From contig CAYNTK010000002.1 in assembly GCA_964400285.1 (NCBI GenBank), positions 186,001 to 250,000 on the forward strand: DNA of 64,000 nt, in the 5' to 3' direction. The notes below the pieces were generated by a model that was not told where the DNA came from, did not search any database, and saw nothing but the letters and a program-made list of their open reading frames with translations. Origin of the DNA: FEN-1279 sp964400285. GTDB lineage: Bacteria; Bacteroidota; Ignavibacteria; Tepidaquicellales; Tepidaquicellaceae. Positions 27,436 through 37,442 of this stretch are shown one piece after another; within the stretch, counting starts at the first letter, position 1, and each line of letters begins with the position of its first letter. Position numbers and translations under genes: made by a program.

Positions 27436-29037
27436 TTAATTTATTTTTTCAAAAAAATATATTATAAATCTCTTGTCAGATGATGTAAATTGATTTATTA
27501 ATTTAAAATTCTGATTATTTAGTAAATCTTCGAGTTTTGTATCACTTTTCCACTCCGGCCTATAACCATAGTGAGTTTCCCAAGCTATCACCGAACCAAT
27601 GGGAGCTTCGGATATATTTTTTAAATTTATCGAATTAAATTTTGATGGTTCTTTTTTATATGCATCTGAATAAAACATTAGTAACGCATGATTTGTATAT
27701 ATATTCCTATCATTAAAATTTTGTGAATTTAAAAATTCAGTTGCTGTTTTAACTGTTAAATTTTCAGATGATAATTTCTTAGGTGTAAAATCTAATGCAA
27801 GATATATAATAGATAAAATTATAAGTAAAACTGATACCTTATTCAAATAATCATTCGAAATTTTTTTTGAAACAATTAAAGTAACTATTAAAAATGCAAT
27901 TAAGAAAAAAACTTTTTTATAATCTGAGTTCTCGAGTAATTTAAATCCATCTGTAGTTTTCGAAAGAAATGCAAAAGTTAAAAAAATCAAAACACCTGTT
28001 ACGATATAATTGAATTTCTTAAATTTTTCATCAGTTAAATTATTTAAACCAACTGTTGCAAAAAAAACACAAATTGGTGAAATGTGCAGTAAATACCTCC
28101 AATTCCCGGGATTCGGTCCGTTATTAAGCATAGTATAAATCTGAACAAAAAATATCGTAACAAAAAGAAGATAGAAGAGTAGATATTTTTTCAAATATTC
28201 TTTTATCCTTGAGTTGTCTGCAAATAATCCAAAAAATCCCTGTAAAAATAGCACAAGCGAAATGGGACCAACTATAAAAATGTAAACTTTGAAATAATGA
28301 TAAATCGGTTGAGTTTCATATTTTAAACCTGCAACCGTTTTCATTTCAGTCCACACATATAAAATATCTCCAGTTTTCAAATAACCAAGCAGATTATAAA
28401 ATACTGGAAATATAGCTATTGCTATAATTTCCTTCCATTTTTTTTCTTTAAAAAATATTATTGCAAGTATTAATCCGAAAATCGAAATCTCTTGCCTAAT
28501 GGTAAATATGTATCCACATACCAATGCTGCAATCAGATAATATTCTTTTTTATAAAGGATTAAGAAAATTACAATCACAAGAGCTGTAAAGATTTCCGAA
28601 TAAGAGCGGAATGATAAATCAAAAAAAAGCGGTTGAGTTGCTAAAAGCATTGCTCCAAAATATGCATAATTCACTTCATAAACTTTCAGCATACGGTAAG
28701 TAAAATAAACCGTAAGCGATGCAATTAGCGAATTAATAAAAAGAACAACATCATATCCAAAAAGAGCAGGAACAACCATAAAAATCTTATAACCAGGTTT
28801 AGGATTATTTCCGAGAATTACAGATGGTTCATTCCAGAATTGTATCATATTTAGATACTGGGCAATCTCATCATCTTGATAAAAACCTTGTGAATACCTG
28901 CTCGAAATAAAATATATTAAAGTAAGAACAGGTATTATTAACCAAAAATATTTTCCTATATATTCATCTATCGCTTTAACGTTTTTTACCGCAGGTTGAA
29001 CTTTACTTTGAACCTTTTTTATAGCTGTTTTCGCCAA
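27436..29037 (-). CDS. GT-C-fold membrane glycosyltransferase-like protein
   Basis: 533-residue membrane protein with about a dozen helices. After the first helix comes the periplasmic loop SQGFYQDDEIAQYLNMI, whose paired acids are the catalytic site of GT39/ArnT/PMT-type GT-C enzymes that use polyprenyl-phosphate sugars. The C-terminal 120 residues form a soluble periplasmic part. The context (a DPM1-like GT2 that makes such donors and an epimerase) supports transfer of a lipid-linked sugar to lipid A, protein or glycan. Start TTG at 29037; the N-terminal 25 residues are basic. Confidence 0.72.
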   Translation of the reverse strand: MAKTAIKKVQSKVQPAVKNVKAIDEYIGKYFWLIIPVLTLIYFISSRYSQGFYQDDEIAQYLNMIQFWNEPSVILGNNPKPGYKIFMVVPALFGYDVVLFINSLIASLTVYFTYRMLKVYEVNYAYFGAMLLATQPLFFDLSFRSYSEIFTALVIVIFLILYKKEYYLIAALVCGYIFTIRQEISIFGLILAIIFFKEKKWKEIIAIAIFPVFYNLLGYLKTGDILYVWTEMKTVAGLKYETQPIYHYFKVYIFIVGPISLVLFLQGFFGLFADNSRIKEYLKKYLLFYLLFVTIFFVQIYTMLNNGPNPGNWRYLLHISPICVFFATVGLNNLTDEKFKKFNYIVTGVLIFLTFAFLSKTTDGFKLLENSDYKKVFFLIAFLIVTLIVSKKISNDYLNKVSVLLIILSIIYLALDFTPKKLSSENLTVKTATEFLNSQNFNDRNIYTNHALLMFYSDAYKKEPSKFNSINLKNISEAPIGSVIAWETHYGYRPEWKSDTKLEDLLNNQNFKLINQFTSSDKRFIIYFFEKIN

Positions 29038-29157
29038 AATAATTTAAATTTTTATTTAAGTGTTTAAATTACTTAATAATTAGTAACTTTTAAAGGATAA
29101 ATGCACTTCTTTATTAACTTTAATTAACTTTTTATTAATGTTATATTTAAAAGTTAT

Positions 29158-30270
29158 ATGGAATATAAATTACTCGGAGAATCTATACAGATTAAGGAGC
29201 TTAACGAAACCATAAAGCAAGTAGCTCCAACAGATATAAGCGTGCTGATAACAGGCGAAAGCGGCACTGGTAAAGAAGTTGCTGCTAACGCTATTTACCA
29301 TTACAGCAAACGCGTGGGTAAACCATACATAAAAGTTAATTGTGGTGCCATTCCCGAAGGTATAATAGAGAGCGAACTTTTCGGTCATCAAAAAGGAGCA
29401 TTTACAGGTGCAATAGAAACTCGCCCGGGATATTTTGAAATGGCAGATAAAGGCACGATATTCCTTGATGAAATTGGTGAAATGCCTCTTGCTACACAAG
29501 TAAAAATCCTTCGCGTGCTTGAATCTGGTGAGTTTATGAAAGTTGGTGGGAATAAAAATCAGAAGGTCAATGTCCGTGTAATTGCCGCTACTAATCGTGA
29601 CCTGCAAAAAGAAGTTTTTAATAAGAATTTCCGTGAGGATTTATTCTTCAGACTTAAGTCTATCAATCTTCACATTCCACCGCTTCGTGAAAGGAAATCA
29701 GATGTAAAAATACTGTTTAACAATTTTGTAGAAAATTTTTGCAAGAAGAACAATGTAAAATTTAAAGGAATTGATGAAGAAGCAATGGAATATGTGATAA
29801 ATTATGACTGGAGCGGAAATGCAAGAGAATTAAAAAATTTCTGTGAAAGTATAATAGTTTTATATCCCGATAAAACACTAAATATAAATGATGTAAAAAA
29901 ACATCTAAAAGAAGAATCAGGTGATAACCGCTCCCTGCCTGCCATACAACTGAAAGCAAGAGAACAAATAGAAAAAGATTTAATTTTACGGGCACTTTTC
30001 GAACTAAAATCAGATATCCTTGAATTAAAAAATCTTTTGCAGGATATTCATACAAAAGAGCCACAATTTAAAATAATTGGTGATGATTTTATTTTATCTA
30101 AAGATGAAATTAATAATATGAACTATGACGAAATTGAAAAAGCAATTCTAATATACCTTTTAAATAATAATAATTGGGATGTAAACAAAGTTGCTAAATC
30201 ACTTGGACAAACTGCAAGAAACATTTATTTAAAGATTAAGAAATTTAATATAAGTAAAAAAGTAAGTTGA
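29158..30270 (+). CDS. sigma-54-dependent transcriptional activator (no receiver domain)
   Basis: 370 residues. The AAA+ sigma-54 interaction domain begins almost at the N-terminus: Walker A GESGTGKE (33-40), GAFTGA loop that contacts sigma-54 (80-85), Walker B IFLDEIGEM (101-109), and the NFREDLFFRL and IPPLRER sensor parts. A linker follows, then a Fis-type helix-turn-helix at about 340-366. There is no receiver, GAF or PAS domain, so activity is either constitutive or set by another protein. It overlaps lptE (start within its stop), placing it in the lptE operon. Confidence 0.93.
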   Translation: MEYKLLGESIQIKELNETIKQVAPTDISVLITGESGTGKEVAANAIYHYSKRVGKPYIKVNCGAIPEGIIESELFGHQKGAFTGAIETRPGYFEMADKGTIFLDEIGEMPLATQVKILRVLESGEFMKVGGNKNQKVNVRVIAATNRDLQKEVFNKNFREDLFFRLKSINLHIPPLRERKSDVKILFNNFVENFCKKNNVKFKGIDEEAMEYVINYDWSGNARELKNFCESIIVLYPDKTLNINDVKKHLKEESGDNRSLPAIQLKAREQIEKDLILRALFELKSDILELKNLLQDIHTKEPQFKIIGDDFILSKDEINNMNYDEIEKAILIYLLNNNNWDVNKVAKSLGQTARNIYLKIKKFNISKKVS

Positions 30271-30773
30271 AAAATATACTAAAAATATTAGTTCTATTTT
30301 TTGTTTTTCTAAATCTACATTGTGGAATATATGGATTCAGAGGGAATAACCCTCCGGAAGGTATTAGAACTCTTGCTATCCCACTTTTTCAGGATATTAG
30401 TGGTTTTTCAGAGGCTGGTTTGAAAGAAGGATTTACTGAATCATTGAAGACTAAAATAATTAATGATAATACATTTGTGATAGCAGATAAAAATGTTGCA
30501 GATGGAATTCTTAATGGAACAATAACGAATATAAAAGATGAAGCTCTCGTTATCTCTGGAAACGAAAATGTAACTAAAAGAAAAATTACTATTTCTGTGA
30601 AATTAAGTTTTGAAAATTTGAAAAAACAAAAAAAGATATGGGAAAAACAATACGAGAATTGGGGTGAATATAATTCTTCCGATGCTTCTTTTTCTGCTCG
30701 GCTTTCAGGAATAAAAACAGCACAAGAAAAAATATGTGATGATATTTTAATAGATATTACTTCAAACTGGTAA
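30267..30773 (+). CDS. lptE: LptE-like lipopolysaccharide assembly lipoprotein
   Basis: 168 residues. Signal peptide followed by CGIYGF, the conserved start of mature LptE in Bacteroidota-type bacteria, then IRTLAIPLFQD, the GLKEGFTESLKTKI helix, and GTITNIKDEALVI and ITISVKLSFEN strands. LptE plugs LptD at the outer membrane to insert LPS. The residue before the lipid-modified Cys is His rather than Gly/Ala, a relaxed lipobox. Start is a TTG inside the stop region of the activator gene, so coupling is likely. Confidence 0.88.
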   Translation: MKNILKILVLFFVFLNLHCGIYGFRGNNPPEGIRTLAIPLFQDISGFSEAGLKEGFTESLKTKIINDNTFVIADKNVADGILNGTITNIKDEALVISGNENVTKRKITISVKLSFENLKKQKKIWEKQYENWGEYNSSDASFSARLSGIKTAQEKICDDILIDITSNW

Positions 30774-30837
30774 AATTTAAAGCTTGTTCCTATATCCACT
30801 TTTATGGAAAACAAAATAGAAAAATGACAAATACAAA

Positions 30838-32337
30838 ATGGAAATCAGTGCATTAATATTGTCTCTTTATATAATATCGCTTTCGATACTTTTCATCTTT
30901 GCCTCTCACGGTTTTTCGATGAGTTATTTTTATTTTAAAACTTTTAAAAAAAGAACTCACGACTTACCCGAAGATGAATTGGTATTGAATGAATATCCTG
31001 TTGTTACAGTTCAACTACCATTATTTAATGAAAGATATGTCATTACAAGATTAATCGATAGTGTTGTCAAACTCGATTATCCAAAAGATAAACTCGAAAT
31101 ACAGATTCTTGATGATTCTACAGATGATACAAAACAAATAATAGAAAATCATATTCAGCAATATTTGGAACAAGGTTATGACATTAAACATATACATCGA
31201 ACAAACCGAGAAGGATTTAAAGCAGGTGCTTTAAAAGAAGGTCTTAAGACTTGCAGAGGTGAATTCGTTGCTATTTTCGATGCTGATTTTATTCCAAGAA
31301 AAAAATTTTTAAAAAGAACTCTTCCTTATTTTTATAAAGACGAGAAAATTGCTCTCGTTCAAACCCGTTGGGAACATATTAATAGAGAATATTCAATCTT
31401 AACCAAAGCTCAAGCAATTGCTCTCGATGGTCATTTTGTAATCGAACAAGCAGTTAGAAATAGGGCGGGATTTTTTATACAATTTAATGGAACTGGTGGA
31501 GTTTGGAGAAAAGAAGCTATATTCGATGCTGGTAATTGGCAAGCAGACACTTTAACAGAAGATCTCGATTTATCTTATCGTGCACAGATGAAAGGTTGGA
31601 AAATAAAATACATTGTAAATTTTACCTCTCCAGCAGAATTACCCGCTGAAATAAACTCATTAAAATCCCAGCAATTCAGATGGACAAAAGGTGCAATTGA
31701 AACTGCAAAAAAATTATTTCCAAAAGTTTTAAAGGCAAATATGTCTTTAAAAATGAAAGTTCAATCATTTGTTCATTTATGTTCCAATATTGCTTATCCA
31801 TTTATTTTACTTGCTGGTATTTTAAATCTTCCCGTAACTTTAATTAAAGAAACAGGTGACTACGACCCTGTATTTAAACTTATGTCTCTTTTTATTTTTG
31901 CTTTTATTAGTTCCTTTATGTTTTATCTTTATTCTCAAAAAGATGTATATGAAGACTGGCAAAAAAGGATTGTCCTTTTCCCTGTTTTTTTAACTGGTAG
32001 TATGGGTATGTCAGTAAATAATACCAAAGCGGTTTTTGAAGGATTAATAAATAAAAAAAGTGAATTCGTAAGAACTCCAAAATTTAAAATTACCGATGAA
32101 AAGCATACATGGAAAGATAAAAAATATTTAACAAAAAAAATTCCATTCACTACTTATATTGAAGCTATCCTCTCTATATATTGCTTTATTGGAGTTGGCA
32201 TTTCGGTATATTATGTCCAGATTGCATCTTTACCATTTCAGCTAATGTTTGCAACCGGTTTTGGATTAATTGCGTTTTTATCCATCAAACAAGTCGTAGT
32301 TTATAATAAAACAATAAAAAATTTAAATGCAAAATGA
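30838..32337 (+). CDS. GT2 processive-type glycosyltransferase (cellulose-synthase-like)
   Basis: 499 residues: an N-terminal helix, GT-A domain and three to four C-terminal helices. VTVQLPLFNERYVITRLIDS and IQILDDSTDD carry the nucleotide aspartates, FVAIFDADFIP the D-x-D, TLTEDLDLSYR the catalytic TED, and QQFRWTKG the QxxRW product-binding motif. This set defines family 2 processive enzymes such as cellulose synthase and glucosylceramide-type transferases. No PilZ domain or bcs genes are near, so the product is unknown. Overlaps the TPR gene (ATGA). Confidence 0.87.
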   Translation: MEISALILSLYIISLSILFIFASHGFSMSYFYFKTFKKRTHDLPEDELVLNEYPVVTVQLPLFNERYVITRLIDSVVKLDYPKDKLEIQILDDSTDDTKQIIENHIQQYLEQGYDIKHIHRTNREGFKAGALKEGLKTCRGEFVAIFDADFIPRKKFLKRTLPYFYKDEKIALVQTRWEHINREYSILTKAQAIALDGHFVIEQAVRNRAGFFIQFNGTGGVWRKEAIFDAGNWQADTLTEDLDLSYRAQMKGWKIKYIVNFTSPAELPAEINSLKSQQFRWTKGAIETAKKLFPKVLKANMSLKMKVQSFVHLCSNIAYPFILLAGILNLPVTLIKETGDYDPVFKLMSLFIFAFISSFMFYLYSQKDVYEDWQKRIVLFPVFLTGSMGMSVNNTKAVFEGLINKKSEFVRTPKFKITDEKHTWKDKKYLTKKIPFTTYIEAILSIYCFIGVGISVYYVQIASLPFQLMFATGFGLIAFLSIKQVVVYNKTIKNLNAK

Positions 32338-33110
32338 ATAGTTTAGAAGAATATATCATTAAACTCAAAGCTAAACTTAACGACTCGGTCTTTTCACCTC
32401 AATTTATTCGACTTGCAAATTTGTATTTTATAAATGAACAATATGATGAATGTATTAATGTATGCACTATAGGTTTAAACATTTTCCCAGATTATCTTAC
32501 TGCTAAATTGCTTCTGCTGAAAGCTTTAATAAAACTTGAATATATTAATGAAGCAGAAAAATTATTTTCGGAAATTAAAAATAAACTTCAAAACGATGAT
32601 TTAGTAAAATATTTTGAACGAAGCATCTCTGAGATTAAGGGGAAAGCAGTGCAGGAAAGAATTTTTTATCCCCATAAAATAAATACAACAATCGATTTTT
32701 CTACTTATAAAAATAAAATTGATGAAATAAATATAGACACAAACTGTGTTATTGATATAGATGAATATTTAGACCCAGATTTCAAAATTCCAAAAGAACT
32801 TGAGAAAATGTTTGAAAAATTCTGTAATGAATATGAAAACTTTAAATTTGATTTAGATGATAATCAGTTAATTAAATCCGAACCTAAAAATAAAAAAGAA
32901 AATAATGGTCAGACAAATACAAGTTCTTTTTTGTCCAAAATAAATATATTAACCGAAACAATTGCAGACATTTACTTCAAGCAGGGTTACATTAAAGAAG
33001 CTTTTGATACTTATAATATTCTTATCGAAAATAAACATCCAAACAGCAGGAGGATTCAGGAAAAGCTCTACGAACTTGAAAGAAGTATGGTTAATGGTAA
33101 GAATCTGTGA
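32334..33110 (+). CDS. TPR-repeat protein
   Basis: 258 residues without signal peptide. Residues about 20-90 form two tetratricopeptide units (RLANLYFINEQYDECINVC, then a second) and a third sits at the C-terminus (ADIYFKQGYIKEAFDTYNIL). Between them is a charged, low-complexity linker (about 110-190). Probably a scaffold for the preceding glycosyltransferase, given the 4-bp overlap (ATGA); this is inference. Its last 20 bp overlap the 3' end of the convergent rqcH gene. Confidence 0.8.
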   Translation: MNSLEEYIIKLKAKLNDSVFSPQFIRLANLYFINEQYDECINVCTIGLNIFPDYLTAKLLLLKALIKLEYINEAEKLFSEIKNKLQNDDLVKYFERSISEIKGKAVQERIFYPHKINTTIDFSTYKNKIDEINIDTNCVIDIDEYLDPDFKIPKELEKMFEKFCNEYENFKFDLDDNQLIKSEPKNKKENNGQTNTSSFLSKINILTETIADIYFKQGYIKEAFDTYNILIENKHPNSRRIQEKLYELERSMVNGKNL

Positions 33111-34695
33111 TTTGTTCTTCTGGTAAACCCGGTTTAACAAAAATTACTTTTTCTCTTTCCATAACAACACTCCCCTCTTTAAATCCTTTTCTTTTCTTTA
33201 CATATTTCTTTTCACAAAAAGCTACGGGAACGTTTGAAGCATTACGGGCTTTGCTATAATATGCAGCTATAGATGCAGCTTTTTCTATTACTTTTTTGTT
33301 GGGAGGATTTTTTTTATCGGATATTTTTAAGACTGTATGTGAGCCACTCACTCCTCGAACATGGAACCATAAATCACTTTGAGAACTGTATCTGGTCGTT
33401 AATAAATCATTCGAAGCACTGTCCTTTCCTACCCAAACCTCGTATTTATTTTCTATTATAAATTTTCTGAACTTTGCTGTTTCATCAGTTTGTTTTAATG
33501 CCTTCTCTGTCATCTTTAACGGTTTTAAATTTTTTGTATTTTTAATCTCAATTATTTCATTTTTATACTTTTCTATCTTATATTCGAGTTTTTTTAATTT
33601 TTCAGTTAAAATTTCTATTGAATTCTTTTGTTTTTTATATTTTTCATAATATATTTGTGCATTCTCCGAAGGACTTAATTCTCTTTTTAATTTTATTTCA
33701 ATTTTTTCAGGATACTCTTCTCTTTCTAAAATAAGTTTTTCATCTCCTTTTTTTATCGATTGAATATTAGTTAAGATTAAATCACCATAATTTTTTAATT
33801 CCTCAAAATTTTTGGAATATTCAAATTGATTTTTCAGAGATTTATATACCTTCTCTAATTTCTTTAGCTCAACTTCTTTTTTTAAAAGTAAACTTTTTAT
33901 CTTCTTATCTTCATTAATTCTATTATAAAAAAATTTTATATAAGCATTTATTAATTGGTTGATATTTTCATATTCATAAATTTCGAAATCGTTTAAATAT
34001 CTTAAACTTATCAATGAAGGATATAACAATGTACCTTTCCTATATATTAAATATTTTGACAAATTTATTCTCTTATTAATATCATCAATCTTATTATCGA
34101 TTAAATTTACTAATTCATCACTAATTATTCTTTCTCCGTCAATATTCAATTCATATAAGATTTCTTTGTAGATTAATTCTCCATAATGCCTATATCTGCT
34201 TCGGTAAAAATCTTTTATCTTTTCATAACTTTTTCCTGATTTTTCATTTTTTCTCGAAAATAATATATTAATTTGGTGCCCGACCAAATCATTTTTGTTT
34301 TTGAACGAATCTATAATTTCTCCATCTGATATTACTACAAAATTGTATTTAGATTTAAAAAAGACAAAAATAATTTCTATTTTTTTACTTAATTCAATTT
34401 TAATAATTCTATCCTCATTATACATATACACTTTCTTTATTTCCAAATCATATAAATCTTTGAAAAGATTTAGAACATTTTTCTTTGCTTTACTGAATTT
34501 ATTTTTTAAAACTATATATGGAAATTTTTCATTTGAAGAGAATTCGATATATTTACTTTTTAAATCTGTTGAATGGAATAAATCTAATATTAATTTATCT
34601 TTTTCTTGAGTAAATATTTCTTTAATTGTATAACCGGATATTTCTTCGTCGAGAAATTTTGAAATCTCTTTTAATAAAAAAAAATTGTCTAACAA
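33091..34695 (-). CDS. rqcH: NFACT family ribosome quality control protein RqcH
   Basis: 534 residues. NFACT-N domain at the N-terminus (LLKEISKFLDEEISGYTIKEI) with an Asp-Arg pair at residues 95-96, where the DR motif needed for alanine tailing lies in RqcH; then a long coiled coil (about 270-400) and an NFACT-R domain (YEVWVGKDSASNDLLT, SDLWFHVRG) at 420-525. RqcH recruits tRNA-Ala to add C-terminal alanine tails to nascent chains on stalled large subunits. It may also be annotated as a fibronectin-binding protein. Starts at TTG, 9 bp after atpG. Confidence 0.92.
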   Translation of the reverse strand: MLDNFFLLKEISKFLDEEISGYTIKEIFTQEKDKLILDLFHSTDLKSKYIEFSSNEKFPYIVLKNKFSKAKKNVLNLFKDLYDLEIKKVYMYNEDRIIKIELSKKIEIIFVFFKSKYNFVVISDGEIIDSFKNKNDLVGHQINILFSRKNEKSGKSYEKIKDFYRSRYRHYGELIYKEILYELNIDGERIISDELVNLIDNKIDDINKRINLSKYLIYRKGTLLYPSLISLRYLNDFEIYEYENINQLINAYIKFFYNRINEDKKIKSLLLKKEVELKKLEKVYKSLKNQFEYSKNFEELKNYGDLILTNIQSIKKGDEKLILEREEYPEKIEIKLKRELSPSENAQIYYEKYKKQKNSIEILTEKLKKLEYKIEKYKNEIIEIKNTKNLKPLKMTEKALKQTDETAKFRKFIIENKYEVWVGKDSASNDLLTTRYSSQSDLWFHVRGVSGSHTVLKISDKKNPPNKKVIEKAASIAAYYSKARNASNVPVAFCEKKYVKKRKGFKEGSVVMEREKVIFVKPGLPEEQITDSYH

Positions 34696-34703
34696 TTTTT
34701 TAA

Positions 34704-35564
34704 TTAACCTTCTTTTAGTGCCTCGGCTCCGCTTACAATTTCGAGTAACTCTTTCGTTATAGCTTCTTGACGGGCTTTGTTATATAATAAGTTAAGGAGT
34801 CGTATTAAATCTTCCGCATTCTTAGTTGCAAGCTCCATTGCTGTCATTCTTGCACCAAGTTCTGCAGCATTTGATTCTAATAATATTTTCCAAAATTGAA
34901 CCTTTAGATGCTTTGGGATTAATTCTTCAAGAATTTCCCTTGACGATGGTTCATATATATAATCTATTAAATCTACTTCAGCTTTCTCTTCGGGTTTCGA
35001 AAGTGGTAAAAACTGTTCTTTCGTTACAACTTGCTTTACCACTGATTTAAATTCATTGTATATTATTTCGACAAAATCGAATTCCTCATTTAAATATCCC
35101 GACACGATATAGTTAGCAATTTCGTTGGATACGCTTAAATCAAGATTTGAAAAAATCTGTATGTAACTTTTTATTACATTATATTTTCGTTTTATAAAAA
35201 AATCATATCCTTTTTTACCAACAGTTATGATAGGTGTATCTCTTCCAATTTCGTCAATATAATTAGCAGTATATTTAATAACATTTGAATTAAATGAACC
35301 GCACATTCCTCTATCCCCTGCTACAATAACAACAACTCTTTTTTTTATTTCCCTTTTAACCATAAGTGGGCTATAAATATTTTCTGAAGCCGAAACAAGA
35401 TGTGAAAGCAGTTCGGACATTTTAAAAGCATAAGGTCGAGTAGCTATTATTCTATCCTGTGCTTTTTTAAGCTTTGTCGCAGAAATCATTTTCATTGCTT
35501 TAGTAATTTTCTGCGTGCTTTTTACAGCTGTAATTCTATTTTTTATTTCCTTTAATGTAGCCAA
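34704..35564 (-). CDS. atpG: ATP synthase gamma subunit
   Basis: 286 residues, the central stalk of F1. The N-terminus ATLKEIKNRITAVKSTQKITKAMKM and the C-terminal ATKNAEDLIRLLNLLYNKARQEAITKEL helices, which rotate inside the alpha-beta ring, are clear. GDRGMCGSFNSNV marks the central fold. Start at TTG. It follows the unknown 97-residue gene (5 bp apart) rather than atpA directly. Confidence 0.96.
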   Translation of the reverse strand: MATLKEIKNRITAVKSTQKITKAMKMISATKLKKAQDRIIATRPYAFKMSELLSHLVSASENIYSPLMVKREIKKRVVVIVAGDRGMCGSFNSNVIKYTANYIDEIGRDTPIITVGKKGYDFFIKRKYNVIKSYIQIFSNLDLSVSNEIANYIVSGYLNEEFDFVEIIYNEFKSVVKQVVTKEQFLPLSKPEEKAEVDLIDYIYEPSSREILEELIPKHLKVQFWKILLESNAAELGARMTAMELATKNAEDLIRLLNLLYNKARQEAITKELLEIVSGAEALKEG

Positions 35565-35569
35565 TCTTT

Positions 35570-35863
35570 TTAATTATTTTTTTCCGCCTCAATTTTCGAA
35601 ATATTCTTTTCTACAAATTTTTTTTCTATCAATTTTTCAAGTTCTGCATATTTAACTGTGGATGAGCGAGGTTGTGCTTGTATTATTGCATTAAAAATCG
35701 TATCCGTCTGATTATTAAGATACATATTAAGACAAAAGCTTAACCTGTTTCTATCATTAGCTACCGGTATTATATCTTCCAATTCATCGATAGCAGAATA
35801 TAACTTTTTAATTGCTGTTTCTGAATCAAAATAATTTACTTCTGCTGGTGGTTTTGTCGTCAT
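35570..35863 (-). CDS. unknown 97-residue protein within the ATP synthase operon
   Basis: Small protein, 97 residues, soluble, without signal or membrane segment, mostly helical (ETAIKKLYSAIDELEDIIP, then AELEKLIEKKFVEKNIS). ATG start; 15 bp after atpA and 5 bp before atpG in the same strand, so very likely cotranslated with the ATP synthase. I recognise no family. It could be a regulator, an assembly factor or an extra subunit of F1. Codon use appears like its neighbours. Confidence 0.75.
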   Translation of the reverse strand: MTTKPPAEVNYFDSETAIKKLYSAIDELEDIIPVANDRNRLSFCLNMYLNNQTDTIFNAIIQAQPRSSTVKYAELEKLIEKKFVEKNISKIEAEKNN

Positions 35864-35878
35864 AAAATTTTATATGAT

Positions 35879-37399
35879 TTATTTTATTTTTGTTACAAAT
35901 CTATCTTTAAATTCCTGTATTACTTTATTAAGTCTGCTAATTATATCATCCGTTAAATCTTTTTTTTCTAATATATCGTTTAAAATATCTTTATGTAAAT
36001 TCTCAACCTCAGAAAGAAATTCATTTTCGAATTGTGCTAAATATGACACAGGAATATCATCGAGGTAACCTTTAGTCGCAGTATAAACCATGACAACTTG
36101 CTTTTCAATATCCATTGGTACATATTGTTTCTGTTTTAATATTTCTACAAGTCTTTCTCCTCTTCTTAATTGTTGAAGTGTCGATTTATCTAAATCCGAA
36201 CCAAATTTTGCAAATGCTTCCAATTCCCGATATTGTGCAAGTTCGATTCTTAGCGTTCCTGCAATTTTTTTCATTGCTTTGATTTGTGCATTTCCTCCAA
36301 CACGAGATACGGATATACCCACGTTGATTGCCGGTCTTACACCAGCATTAAATAAATTCGGTTCGAGATAAATCTGTCCGTCTGTAATGGAAATCACATT
36401 CGTTGGTATATATGCCGCAACATCACCTGCTTTTGTCTCAATAACAGGTAATGCAGTTAAACTGCCTCCGCCCAGCTCATCCGAAAGTTTAGAAGCTCGT
36501 TCGAGCAATCTTGAATGTAAATAAAATACATCACCCGGATATGCTTCTCTCCCTGGTGGTCTTCTCAAAAGTAAGGATATTTCTCTGTACGCTGCAGCGT
36601 GCTTCGTTAAATCATCATAAATTACAAGTGCATGTTTTCCTCTATCTCTGTAATATTCTCCAAGAGTTGCACCAGAATACGGAGCTATATAAAGCATCGG
36701 TGCTGGGTCTGATGCTGAAGCAGATATTATCGTTGTATAATCCATTGCTCCTGCATCATATAAATTTTTATATACTTGAGCGATTGTTGAACCTTTTTGA
36801 CCAATTGCAACATAAATGCAATACACATCTTTACCCTTCTGATTAATTATTGTATCTATTGCTATTGCCGTCTTACCTGTTTGCCTGTCTCCTATAATTA
36901 ATTCTCGCTGCCCACGCCCAATTGGTATCATCGCATCTACTGCTTTTAACCCTGTTTGTAATGGTTCTTTCACAGGTTGCCTCTGTATTACGCCAAGAGC
37001 TTTTCTTTCCATCGGAAGAAATACTTCTGTTTTAATATCACCTTTTCCATCTACAGGTTCACCAAGAGGATTTATTACTCTTCCAAGCATTGCTTCTCCT
37101 GCTGGCATTGATGCAATCCTTCCTGTTCTTTTCACCTGGTCTCCTTCTTCCACAAGCTCCGTATTTCCAAATAATATACAACCGACATTATCTTCTTCAA
37201 GGTTTAATGCAATACCAATAACTCCATTTGGAAATTCCAATAGCTCACTTGCCATACACTTGGAAAGTCCATAAACTCTTGCCACACCGTCTCCAACCGA
37301 TAACACAGTCCCTACATCATATACATCTACTTCTTTTTCGAAACCAGATAACTGCTTTAGCAGCATCTTGGATACTTCACCTGATTTTACATCAAACAT
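35879..37399 (-). CDS. atpA: ATP synthase alpha subunit
   Basis: 506 residues. Walker A GDRQTGKT (170-177), the arginine-finger region VGISVSRVGGNAQIKAMKKIAG (near 365), and DDLTKHAAAYREISLLLRRPPGREAYPGD. Forms the non-catalytic sites of F1. Length and layout are standard. ATG start. Heads the atpA - unknown - atpG end of the operon; atpD and atpC are not here. Confidence 0.97.
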   Translation of the reverse strand: MFDVKSGEVSKMLLKQLSGFEKEVDVYDVGTVLSVGDGVARVYGLSKCMASELLEFPNGVIGIALNLEEDNVGCILFGNTELVEEGDQVKRTGRIASMPAGEAMLGRVINPLGEPVDGKGDIKTEVFLPMERKALGVIQRQPVKEPLQTGLKAVDAMIPIGRGQRELIIGDRQTGKTAIAIDTIINQKGKDVYCIYVAIGQKGSTIAQVYKNLYDAGAMDYTTIISASASDPAPMLYIAPYSGATLGEYYRDRGKHALVIYDDLTKHAAAYREISLLLRRPPGREAYPGDVFYLHSRLLERASKLSDELGGGSLTALPVIETKAGDVAAYIPTNVISITDGQIYLEPNLFNAGVRPAINVGISVSRVGGNAQIKAMKKIAGTLRIELAQYRELEAFAKFGSDLDKSTLQQLRRGERLVEILKQKQYVPMDIEKQVVMVYTATKGYLDDIPVSYLAQFENEFLSEVENLHKDILNDILEKKDLTDDIISRLNKVIQEFKDRFVTKIK

Positions 37400-37442
37400 T
37401 TTTAAATACTCCTATATATATTGCGGTTTTCATCCGCTAATA

